Assembly (NCBI GenBank): GCA_014871385.1
Contig: CM026427.1
Location: 2,166,068 to 2,230,067 of the forward strand
Direction: 5' to 3'
Length of the DNA stretch: 64,000 nucleotides
DNA from: Ceratodon purpureus
Taxonomy: Eukaryota; Streptophyta; Bryopsida; Pseudoditrichales; Ditrichaceae
In this document: positions 36,101 through 47,062 of the stretch, piece by piece
How the letters are laid out: every line of letters starts with the position of its first letter
How positions within the stretch are numbered: the first letter of the stretch is position 1
Program-made: the position numbers and the translations under genes
The notes under the pieces: generated by a model
The model's input: the letters and a program-made list of their open reading frames with translations, nothing else
Database searches by the model: none
What the model was told of the DNA's origin: nothing

Positions 36101-39100
36101 CCAAAGAAGCTCAGGGCAGGCATCATTGATCTACGTCATTTCCCTCTTGTCTCGAAGGATGCCGAGGAAACCACAAGCTGGAACAAAATTATTCAGCTCA
36201 TGCAGGTGCGGGCCATGAAGTTTGGGTTTGCAACAACAAAAGCGTGGATGATCATTGCCAGGAAGGAGAGGCGGAATGTGGTGAACATTTTGCGAAGTCA
36301 CTTCTTCCCAAACCATCGTTGCAAGCATGTCCAATACACATCTGCTAGTGGCGAACCCACTCCCAAAGCAAAGTCCAAGGACATTGAGATAACATACCTC
36401 GAAACTCCAACAACGTTTAACAACTACACAACTGGATATCTTTCCGATGATTATGAGGCGGAGGAAGTCCTTGGAAAACAATTCAAACATCAAGAGTTTT
36501 ACCGGGCGGAGCACAAAGACACAGTCTTCCTTGACGAACTTCGAATGGAGACCTATATCCGATTCATTCGATATCATTCAACTGAGAACACAAACATCTT
36601 CCTGGGATTTGCTGGATCTAAAGCCCTTAGGGCATGCCGAGTAAGTCAAATACAACCCTCTACTTACATTTGAGTGCGGTTTTTCCAATGCATTTGCTGA
36701 TTTTAATTTTTAAACCATTGGTTGACAGAAAGCAAATCTACCGTCGTGAATGGAATGTCTAAAGGGAACATTGCAAATTTGACATGTTTAGTTAAATGAA
36801 CTTAATTATGTACACCGTCAATAAAGAGAAACAGAGCCTCCTTACTTGTTAGAATGCTAAGCTATCGTCGTGAATGGAATGTCTGAATTAAATATTGAAA
36901 ACTTGACATCTTCAGTTACAAACTCGAGTTTGTAAACTGACCCTACTTTGGGAAACAGTGTTTGCCCACTAGTTAGAATCATAGCCCACGTCGTGATTGG
37001 AGTTTTTGAATTTCGTTCCAAATTTGACTTACGCCTCATTACAGATGATGAAGCGAAACAGCATTTCCTTTGAGTTCTTGCGCGTCGGCACAGAGAAGCT
37101 GCTCTTCAAGGCAGTATCAGAGGCTCCGTCTAACTGGAGAACGTATTACTTACCCAATCCTAAGGATATGAAAGGCGACAAGGTGATTACCTACGAACCT
37201 GGACTCGGCATTCAGGTTTTGGTGAACTATCGCTTCAATTGGGACATCACAATCGGAGGATTTTATGACGACGATGATGACGAGACTGTTGACGTGCGAC
37301 AATCACAGTCTAGTTGCGGTGCTGGCCCATCAAGACAAGAATCGCCCCAGGCTGAGTCAAACCCTTCAGGCTTTGCACGTGACGTTGTAGATGATACTAC
37401 AAACTTCAGCGTTGAGTTGCCTTCTCCCGGGATTCACGATGATGATATCGTGAACATCGATTCCGCCTCGGAGGATAATGATATTATGGGATCAGGTTGC
37501 TCCGATGATGCCCTCTCGGTTGGTTCCTTGATGAATGACTTATTCAAGGACGTTGTTGACTCTCCAGTCATCGGTCTCTCAGGTCAGTCCGTGAGGCCTG
37601 ATACCGCAAGTCTGGTGGGGGGAAGCACAATAAAGTGGACCAAAAAAGTGCTTATCTTTTCACCAATTTCAGCCCCTTCCGTAAACACTAGGGAAAGTGG
37701 GATCTACGCTATGTCGATGCAAGATTAAGTTTGGAATACCGAAAATAGACTTGATGGACTTCAACGTCCCAAAGTGGCGGGAGAAGACATGGAGTTTAAC
37801 ATGGAAAACGGAGATGTCGAACTCGGACAAAGTGAACTGACTCGTTTCGAAAAGTGAACAGAACGGTTTAGGGTTTTGTCCGATATCACTTTTAATTTCG
37901 CTAGGCACCCCGCTTTTGAAATAGGGTTATATAAATGTACCTGTTTCAGTACTTTGGAACCTCGGATGGACTAAAAGTGTCGTTCCGACGTTTTCAGGAC
38001 AGTGTTTTCGACGAAACTTTTGGGGCGTTTTTTTTCACCGAACATTGTTTTTCAAATTGAAAAAAACATCCTCTAAAGACAATAGATGGCTCCAAATGAA
38101 GAAATTAAGACTTTGGAAAAGTTCATTTTCATGAATTAGAACTAGTGGTCAAATTAAGTTTCAATTGAAGATGTTCTTTTTATGAAGATGTATAAAAGAT
38201 ACCTTATGACACCCTAAAAAGTGACTAAAATGCTCAAAAACTACACCAAAATGCTCAAAATCAGCTTTGAGCCTTAAAAAACAGCACACTTCATATTCAC
38301 TTGTTGGTGGTCACATTTTGCACTTTGTGGTCCACTTTATTGTGCTCTCCCCCTGGTACCCTGCACCGGAGAGGTGGATGTTTCAGAAGGTGAGGAATCA
38401 GGTTTTCAGTTGAAGACCAAGTCAGCGTTACCATCGGTTGCTGAGAAAGACAGGGACGAAGTACTGCCAACTCTTCAGGCTGAAAGAGCCCGCCGCTTGG
38501 AGCAGAAAAACCGTAACATTCGAATTCAGAATGCGCAGTCGTTAAATATTGACGACGTTTCTCCATCTGCACCTGAAACTGCCGGGACCTCTCACTTGAC
38601 AGTTTCTACTGATGATAGTGCTCAAGGCGAGGATGGTGACGACTGTTATGACACTGAACTTGTTGGGTTCCGTCCTGGTGATTCTTCTTGCGCTGGAGTC
38701 GAGGCAGCGACTCAGAGAGTGGGAGAGAAAATCCGCGCCACACGAGACAGGGAACTGGCATCACACGCAACAAAGAAGGCTGCGACAAGAAAGGAATTAG
38801 AGAGGAGTCTGCTTGCCATGGAGAAGGAGATAGCTGTAAAAGAAAAGCAAAAGGTAGTAACCGAGAATGAAAAGAAAATGGCGGCATTGGAAGTGAAAAA
38901 GAACGCTCCGTTGGGGGAGAAAGGAAAGAGTTCTCGAGATCAGAAGAAGGCTGACAAAGACGCAGTACAGCAGGGTGCCCGAGCTTCTAAAGAGAATGCT
39001 AAGAGGGTGACGATGAAGAAGGCGGCGGAACAGCCGAAGGTAGCTGCCCAAGAGAATGCGGAGGAAATTCGCCTCTCTAAGAAGAGACCAGGAGTGGAGG

Positions 39101-41795
39101 AGGTTCAATTTTCTAGAAAGAAACCCACAGTGGAGCAGGTTGAACTCTCTAATAAGAGAGATGCAGCAAAGCATGCCTGTCCAATGGAGGTGGAAGACTC
39201 TGTGCGAGTGGCAGTGGAAAAGGAAGCTCTCCGTGTGGCAGTAGAGGACGAAGCTCCGCGGGTAGAAGAGAAGCAAGCGCAACGCGTACCAGAGGAGGGA
39301 GATTTGCACGAGGCACCTTTGCTTGATACAGCAGAACAGGTTACGCGTTTGCCGGAGGAAACGCCTTTGCGCCAAATTAACGAGAATGAGAAGGTGATAG
39401 ACACGACTGTGACAAACGTGATGGGAGACCATGACGGGCAAGCCACTAAGGGCTTATGTAACTCCGAGGCTTCAGAACTGGATCAGCGGGTGGTACTAGA
39501 GGTCACATTGCCGCCTGCAGTGGAGCAGGGAGCCCTCTCTAAGAAGAGACCATTGGGACCTGGCTTGGTAGAAATAGAATCCCCTATCATAGAGGTTGGC
39601 ACACCAGCTCCCCGGAATTCAGTTCCTGTGGATGAAAATTTGGAAATTGCAAGAGCAACGGTCCGAGAGGCAGAAGAGGCTTGGAAACGTCAAAAAGAAT
39701 TTATTGCAAAGGAGAAGCACGAAAAAGACTTGAAGTTAGTGGAGGACAATGAGCTTTTTGAGAAGAAGTTCTCGCGGCCAGCCAAAGACCGAATTGTCCT
39801 GCGAGACTCCTCTGATGATGATGACGATGATATGGTCCGTGGTCGATTACTGAAAACATACAATTGTTTTGTCCCACCAGCGGGTGCGGGAGCGGTTACT
39901 AGGAATGGTGCAGCCCATGTCACTGTAATTCCTAGACCGACCAAGCCCGAGCCAGAGGAGTATACGGGTGTCAATCCAACCTCTTCTTTACCAACCTCCT
40001 CAGGTCCACGAGGCATGGATCCCTCCCCTTCCTTGGAGGCGCCTCCTTTAGAACACGAGATGTTGAGAGATGTAAAAACTGAGTTTCTAGAGGACCAGTG
40101 GTTGAGGAAGAGAAGAGCAGAGTGGGATGTGGAGTTGACGGATGCTGTAAACAGGAAGTTTAGCGCTGCCAAGGGCGATTTGCTGAAGTCAATTTATGCA
40201 GATATCGAGGCGGGCCGAGTGCAGCTTCCAGTACCTCTGCCATCTTCACGACCTGGTGGTCGATCTGAGATTCTGTCTGGTGTGTCAAATGCTGCATCTC
40301 CAGTTGACGTTCCAGTTGTTACTCCATCTCTAGTTAACGTAACGGTTGTTACCGCAGCTCCAACTCCACAGTCATGCCCAGCACCTAACGCACCCCTGGT
40401 GAGTTTCATCTCTAGACGTCCTGTCGAGATGGTCCTATGTACCCCAGATCCCCTGCTACTTTCTCAGTTTGATAGTAGACACGAGACATAGGTGTACTCC
40501 TTCTCTGTCAGCTTGTTGCTTATACCTGTTTCTTTTAAACAGGTACCTCCCAGGATAGAGGGTTCTATCGCACCCAACGAGGTGGATTTTGCAGTCAACG
40601 TTTCTGCCCCAGCGTCAGATCAGTGACCTAGTTTTGGGCGGGAATTTGATATTTTCCTTAGATAGATATCTTTAGGTCTCAATAGTCTAGTTGCCTATTT
40701 TGATAAGATAAAGATCAATAAATTTTTCCCTATTATAATTCCCGTCCTCAGTTTTGATAATTTTGGTGTAGGAGTTCATGTTTTTACTAGCATCATTGAT
40801 CCTTTTACAATTTCTCTCCTTTATAGAAGGACAATTCACGTTAAGTATGTGTCTCACTATGATATTTTTTTGGGCAGCTGACCCATATAGAGATTTATAC
40901 AAGGATGTAGGTAATGGAAATATTCAAATATCCGTCTCCCCTCTAGGAACCGACAATGGACATTGAACTTAAAAATACTCCACAATAGAATATTATTCAT
41001 ATACACAATTGTAAATTTCATTACAGGCATAATTTGAGGTACCAATATTTTTTTGAAGAAAAGGACTCTTACCTTCTATTGCTCTTTCTTTTCATCCAGG
41101 TTCGAGAAGTTCCAGATGTTGTACCAGAATTCATTCATTTAACTAGGACGCAGGCATGCATGGTGAATAAAACCCTATCCAGAGTAGATCACGCTTTGCA
41201 TACCATGGTTCCAAGCTCTTCTGGTATACCGGAAACCAAGTTCTCCTTGCAAAGAACAGAAGGGTTAGTACAGGTGAGAAATATGAACTATATTTAATAA
41301 TTGTGTTATGTCCTTTTCACTTGGGTATACAATCTTCTTCTAAATCCAACACTGATTAGAACTAAATAAGATTTGTGATACTTGGCTTTGCCATAAATGT
41401 TGAATTCGAGAATTTGTGATTCTTACACTCAGCTTTAAAACTCGTTTTCGACACTAAATATAATATGAAAATCTTCACAATTATTTCTAATATTCAAGAT
41501 TAGAGAGACCTTGACTATGGATAATCATTCTATAACGTCCGAACATTGTTTGTTTGAAGATCCACTTGACCCAAAATTTGAAGAACTCAGAGGATGTCCA
41601 CACAATTTCCCAAAGTGACTCATCTCCTTCTCCTGTGCACGCTGACTTCTTTGGGGACGTTGATTCGGGAAATATAGGTGAGCTCTTAACACAACTTTAT
41701 CTTCTTCTGTTATAGTCTCCTTCAGCAATGGCATGAACTGATCCCTTTACTTGTATTTTACTCCAGGAAAGCATCACTTTCAAACGGATCTTTAA
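33104..41795 (+). pseudogene. ParB/methyltransferase-like gene, 5'-truncated copy 2
   Basis: This is the duplicate of the gene starting at 21071, lacking its promoter and the first 1.67 kb of exon 1. The ParB-like GQH motif is therefore missing. Exon equivalents are 33104-33286 (partial), 35282-36640, 37045-40398 (interrupted by the 738-bp transposon), 40543-40626, and candidate distal exons 41100-41273, 41560-41677 and 41767-41795. The in-frame TAG (35993-35995) is shared with copy 1. Exon 3 lacks the +2 change of copy 1: the bases flanking the transposon, CTG and GTACCC, would read through in frame. Without its 5' end it is unlikely to be expressed as the full protein. Confidence 0.75.
37616..38353. 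mobile_element. 738-bp non-autonomous TIR DNA transposon in exon 3 of copy 2
   Basis: The left end GGGGGGAAGCACAATAAAGT and the inverted right end (AGGGGGAGAGCACAATAAAG on the other strand) form terminal inverted repeats of about 26 bp, continuing through GGACC. The insertion is absent from copy 1. Flanks read CTGG on the left and CTGG on the right, so a 3-4-bp target duplication (CTG, TGG or CTGG) is likely and the exact ends are ambiguous by 1-2 bp. No ORF of note is present. The superfamily is not determined; a 3-bp duplication would fit CACTA or PIF-type elements, but the termini match neither well. Confidence 0.85.
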
Positions 41796-42167
41796 GATGA
41801 CAAAGTAGGTAAATTAGCATTATTGAATTTACGTGCGTGAGCTTCAAATTCTTTAGCCATGAAATATATGACTGACACTATATTATATAGTGTCATGCAC
41901 TATAGTGCATTTAGTCGATTTAATTATAGGATTAGTCATTGGAATAGAAAATTTAAGAATAAGGTTAGAGAAATATTGATATGAGCCATCTGATACAGTC
42001 AGTTGAAGAGCATGGATAGCGAAATACCTCCATTTGAACTTTTGAAGGGATTTACCTTCACTCTATATATAAAATCAATCTTATTTAATTTCACTTTCAA
42101 CACTGCAGCACCAATCAGTTCTACATACAATCTCTTGTAAGATATGACTTTGCAGTACATTAATGGT

Positions 42168-42828
42168 CACGGGGGGGTGACTTCCCGTTTTTTAATAACC
42201 TACGTACGGCAGAACATAGGGTACATTTAAATAATTATGGGTAAAATTTATAAGAAATGTATATATAAATTAGCGGACGTTAAAAGTGATATGTCCTTTA
42301 TAAGTAATATAGGGAACCGGAAAATATGGTCTCTTAAATTTTAGGTAGATATAATTTAGGGGTAAAAGAATGGGATCCTAAAAAAAATAATGTAATTTTT
42401 TTTAATTTTTAAAAAAAAAAAAAATTAGGCATATATTTATGTTCATACTTGATAAATGCACATACTTTGCCTACAATCTCTTCAAAACTTCTTCAACCCT
42501 AATGTCTTGTTATTCATGCATGTATTTGCCATGTATTTGTATTCATGCATTGTTTTAACTTAACCTTTTTTCCATAAGGTATTTGTTACTCACTTGTACT
42601 CTCATTATTTTTTAAGTTAGTTTTTTTTCTTACAAAGAAAATAGCCTCTAATATATTCCCGTGACGTACATATTATAAGTAATGATAGGTATGATAATAT
42701 AGGCAATTTTTTTGCTTTATGTAATAATTGGGGTCTTTAAAATGCTTTTAAGGAGGTAAATAGGCCCCCAAAAAATACCTTACCGCCGCACGTGGGTCCC
42801 CAAATATACACGAAGTGACCCCCCCGTG
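42168..42828. mobile_element. hAT-type MITE, copy 2
   Basis: Identical in structure to the element at 31070-31730, including TTAATGGT at both flanks (42160-42167 and 42829-42836). It is carried by the tandem duplication and is not an independent insertion. Confidence 0.85.
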
Positions 42829-44207
42829 TTAATGGTTTTGGCAAATCACACATTAAAATGATATTACAGCCCATTTCTTCCGGCTTCTAAAGAAATAACA
42901 TGAGCTCGAACAAGATATATTGTTCACTAATGCTACTAACATATTCATTTTCATCTAGATGCATCTTGACATTATTTTCCCTCGACCTTTTAGCAATATC
43001 AAACTACTTCAATAACCATTTGCTTAAAAAGCAATTAAAAAAACTACTTCGATACCCTTAATAAGCAATTTAAACAGCAAAAAAACAACAATAGAAACAA
43101 CCAATAAATGTTGTGCACTAAAATGATGTACATGATGTTACTTACTTGTGCACCAGTACTGAGACTTAAAAAAAAGGCATAGCATTATGAAAAAAATTTC
43201 ATAAGGAATACAAGTTCATGTTTCTTTTGACACTCATTCTATTTTTTATGATAAACCATTTTCTGTTGGAATAAAAATCCATGCGGTCAAAACAAAGATC
43301 TATCTCTATTCATGAAGTAAAAAATAAAGAAAAAATAAAATAATAAAATAATAAAAATAATAAAAAAATCTCTGTCTTTTTATATGGTCGAAAAAAGTTT
43401 TCCAAAACTTTGGCGTCTTATAAATTGAAAATCTTCCACGATATTAGAATTTGAAATTTTTTTCTTAAATCTCCTAGTCAATCATGTTAGTTACTTGCAT
43501 TAAAATCCCAAAGATAGTTGAATGGTGTATCAAAATTTTGGAACTGATCTAGTAGTACGAAAAGCTGCTTTAGGCACAATAAATATTTTTACCAATCTCT
43601 ATTGCACAAAATCGTTGTCCCACCCAATCTTGACTATTGAATTATTTCTTCTTCTCAGCCATGCAAGTTTTTGTAATTTAATTTTCTATTCTTGTGGCTT
43701 CCGTATAATGTTGTGTGATTCCCTATGAATCGACTTGAGTCTAATTCTAACAATGCACTTGAAGTAATATGAAAGTAAAAAATTACATATACATACTCAT
43801 TTAGATAAATTTGAATTATTACACAATCAACATGATTTAAATAATGACTTGTGTAGTTTTGTAAGAGAATTACGTAACCATGGCATTATAAAGGAATTTT
43901 ATCCATAAACAAAATAAAATTAATTTAATACCCAAGCCCTTGTCCATCACCCAAGCCCCAAGCTGAACCCCTTTCTCATAATTCCGAAGCCCAGTGGCCA
44001 ACTCTCATGCCTCATACACATTGACTTCCCGCACACCCCATTCCCCATGTCCCATGCCATCCATACTCCATACACATGCTCCATGTTTCATCTGGCGACC
44101 AAGATCTGTAACCGTTAGGTTTTGTAAAGCCTCCGGAGCACTTAGCCACCCCCACGCATTGCAAATTGCAAAGGCTCCCAAGCACTTAGACGCCGCCAAG
44201 TTGTTGG

Positions 44208-45848
44208 ATCCGCTGTAGGCTATGAGGACAGTCAGGCATCATCCATCTCCCACCTCCCAACAATGAGGCCATAGTAATGGCCCTGTTGGTGAGGCTAGAG
44301 AAATTGAGGATCCAGGGGGTAGGAGCAAGGGAAGACTTCATGTATAATACTTTTGTGATCGCTCTGTGTCTTCTTTCTTGTAAGCAGCGTACCTTCTTGT
44401 TGAAGCATTGGTCCTCTTGTCGCCCGCACAACTCCACTCCACTGCGCCACGCCCTCCCCTGCCACCTCTTTACTTCGTCCCACACTCCTCCTCACATCTC
44501 ACATCCCACTTTACAACAAAACTGTAACCTGGATCGCCACCTCGACGGACCTCGGCAACGCGTCCACCGCCTTGCACATCAGGTTCGCCCTCTTTTTGTC
44601 TCCGGTTTTGGTTTGTTTCGTCCATCAGTTTGTGGCATGCAACCAGGGTTTGGAAGACCTGGTTCTTAGTCTTCTCTCCACCACCGTGCACACTTCGTTT
44701 GTGGAGTCACACACTTCGTTTTGGAGTGTGCAAGTGTTTGTGTGTTTCTGGTTTTTTTTGGAGAGTTCGTTGTGTTGTTGTTGGCGGTAGGGTTATGCGT
44801 TTCAAGTCAAACCATTTCTGCACAGGAGACCACCATTTATTTTCGTTTAAAGATGGTGTAATCTAGATCAAGCGAATGTCTTGCATGCAATTGTTCACTC
44901 AAGGGATTCTGGTGCAGCCAGCATCCAAAGAACCAGACAGCATTTTTTGGCAATTTTGATGCCATTATACTCGGGCGCTCCTCTGTCAGCTAAAAGATTT
45001 GCTCTTCTACTGGTCTGTCGATTTCCACCTCACGTCATCTGGTCGTAATCGCTGGGATTTCTCTTGTTGGTTCTTTGGAACTGGAACTTGACTTTGAGTT
45101 TGCCCATCTCCATCATGAAACAGAAGCATTTGAATGAGCTGTGCAGGAAACAAACTCACAGAATTGCGTTCTATACCGTGGATGTTAGAGGCAGTTGTGC
45201 CAGCTTTTTTGTGGATCTGAGAGCGCATTCATATACTTCTATACCCAATTGATTGCACAGCGCTGCCGTATTCGGCATCTCTTTCTTTCTGGTAATGTCA
45301 ATTATTACCTGTTTTTGAATCATTTCGGTTAGGATATATAATACAGGCCGTCAGTATTTATTGTTTCTTGAATATGTCTCGACCTTGATTGGTTGGTCTA
45401 GGATAATTTCAGAGAACTAAAGTTATATGTGAAATAGCGCTGCCGTGAGATTTATTTGGAATTGGTAATTAAGGAATGGCTGACCCAGTCGGTTGCGCAA
45501 TGCCTGTGAGTTTAGGGTTCTTGAGGTCTTGAACACCGTAGTGATCGGCGTCTCTTTTTTCTGGCAATGGTAGCTATCTTCTATTCTTAAAGCCATCAGG
45601 TGAGGTTAATAAAGACCATCATTCTCTTGTAATTTCTTGATCATATTGTGATCTAAGAGTCGTTGATTTGACATGATTTGAGAGATTTGAAGGAAGACTT
45701 TGTAATATGGGTTTTACAAGTTCACTATGAAACAGACGGAACTTCTAGTTTAATTGGAATTAGGCATGGATTACAGCCTATGTGACAAGGAAAGCATGTG
45801 AGTGCAGGATGAATATTCAGCAAAGGGGTGATTGACATCTCTTTCTAT
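44208..45848. other. Mixed intergenic region right of the duplication
   Basis: A C-rich stretch at 44390-44700 resembles a plant 5' leader but has no recognisable protein. Two diverged copies of a GGCATCTCTTTCTTTCTGGT / GGCGTCTCTTTTTTCTGGCA block lie near 45275 and 45547. No confident gene. Confidence 0.35.
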
Positions 45849-45865
45849 AAATGGTACAAGTCCTC

Positions 45866-46316
45866 CATTAGGGGAAAAATCAGGTCTCCAACGGGCCTTG
45901 TAAGACAGCCCGGATTAGGTGAGCTTCCTGCCCGCTGACACTTCTCTTCGAAATCTCATTGGTCGATATCCTGCCCGCTGACAACAAAATTCGCCTCGCT
46001 GACAGCAGGATTCGCTGACAACAGGATCCGCTGACAACAGGATCCGGTACTGTCCAATGGGGTGATAGCAGTGGGCACACGGTCGGTGACAGTGTCATTA
46101 CTGCTTATATTGTCCAATGGGGGGGTGGGGTGGGGTGGGGTGGGGAAGGGAAGCGATTGGCTGGACCCCCCAAATGCCAACTGCTGTCACTGCTGGCAGC
46201 ATTTGGCGACCTGCTGGCACAGTTGGTGCTAGCAGGTATAGTGCACGGGCATGGCAAAAATTTTGGCACAGAAAACATGGAAAAGGCCCGTTGGAGACCC
46301 CAAACTTCTCCTAATG
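45866..46316. mobile_element. 451-bp TIR element with internal CGCTGACA repeats
   Basis: Ends 45866-45899 and 46283-46316 are inverted copies of about 34 bp, sharing CATTAGG at the tip and GGTCTCCAACGGGCCTT inside. A 14-bp direct repeat, AAATGGTACAAGTC, lies just outside each end (45849-45862 and 46325-46338). It is separated by 3 and 8 bp, so it is not a simple target duplication. The interior has about five short tandem copies around CGCTGACAACAGGAT (45929-46048) and a G-rich tract. Confidence 0.6.
46119..46150 (+). other. G-quadruplex-forming tract
   Basis: Five runs of at least four G separated by single T residues, followed by AAGGG, fit the G-quadruplex pattern with one-base loops. It lies inside the TIR element at 45866-46316. 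Confidence 0.8.
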
Positions 46317-46774
46317 TGTTCTTGAAATGGTACAAGTCATCGTGGGAAGTGAGCTTCAGTAGGCCATCATTCTCTTATTCCTTGCGCAGTTTACGAGCTT
46401 TGTGGGATTAATCTGACCACCTTCAGTAGAAAACTCAATTCATCACTGCACTGACTATGAAGTTGAGCCTTGTCTCAGGGACGGATAGATGTTCCTTGGC
46501 ATTTCTTCTGGTAACAAAATATATGAGTCTTCACGATGCATTAGATTCCGTCATTTCTATCTCTTTGGTTGGTATGAGCAGATTATCTCCGTCCTCACTG
46601 ATGTTTGCTCATATATTCTTCACAACTGAAGGTATGGACTTAGATTACAACAGTCTTGAATAATTGATGTTTTGACCCTACTCTATGGTTCTCCATATCC
46701 GGACTAAGTAGGAATAAGATGCAAGTAAGGTATCACATACTTCTGCTAATTCCTTTGTCGATGCAGTTATATAT

Positions 46775-47062
46775 TTAATTTATTTGTAATTCTTTCTTCA
46801 GTGAAGACAGTGTAAGATCGATAAATTTATTTTCTGTTTCAGAATCACATTCCTGTGTAAGTTCGATAAATTTATTTTCTGTTCCAGAATCACATTCTTG
46901 TGTAAGTTCGATAAATTTATTTTCTATTTCAGAATCACATTCGTGTGTAAGTTTGATAAATTTATTTTCTTTTTCAGCATCACGTTCCTCTTTCTGTAGC
47001 CACCGAGAATCTAGTGAGTGCTTGGATGCTTGTACTTCAAAATCCAAAATTTGCTGATGCAT
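46775..47062 (-). CDS. Hypothetical protein or last exon with four 15-residue SIM-like repeats
   Basis: The minus-strand frame encodes 95 residues. Four 45-bp DNA repeats (46811-46990) translate to units of the type ECDSETENKFIELTQ, with variants KFIKLT, KFIELT, KFIELT and KFIDLT. The repeat length keeps the frame. F-I-D/E-L-T flanked by acidic residues resembles SUMO-interacting motifs such as the VIDLT core in PIAS proteins (inference). A stop lies just before the ATG, but CAG|CAAATT at about 47050 could be a 3' splice site, so this may be the final exon of an unrecognised gene. It could equally be a non-coding minisatellite. Confidence 0.35.
   Translation of the reverse strand: MHQQILDFEVQASKHSLDSRWLQKEERDAEKENKFIKLTHECDSEIENKFIELTQECDSGTENKFIELTQECDSETENKFIDLTLSSLKKELQIN
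46811..46990. repeat. 45-bp tandem repeat, four units
   Basis: Units begin TGTAAG(A/T)T(C/T)GATAAATTT at 46811, 46856, 46901 and 46946 and differ at a few positions each. The minus strand is open across all four. Confidence 0.9.

Larger units (their letters stand above)
22745..44207. repeat. 10.36-kb direct tandem duplication
   Basis: Segment 22745-33106 is repeated head to tail as 33104-44207. Corresponding positions differ by 10359 up to 37614 and by 11098 after 38357, because copy 2 contains an extra transposon. Apart from that insertion only three substitutions were noticed by eye (24623/34982, 29205/40303, 29299/40397), so the duplication is very recent. The junction reads CCAAGTTGTAATGAGG. 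It combines the right end of the unit (CCAAGTTGT) with its left end (TGTAATGAGG) over a 3-bp microhomology, TGT. Confidence 0.97.

Noticed and set aside
37615-38356. Reading the 738-bp insertion in copy 2 as an intron
   Set aside because: It begins with GT but has no AG at the right border, has terminal inverted repeats, and is absent from the other copy.
44277-44866. Overlapping ORFs in the C-rich region right of the duplication
   Set aside because: Several frames are open at once because of base composition; no domain or splice pattern supports one of them.
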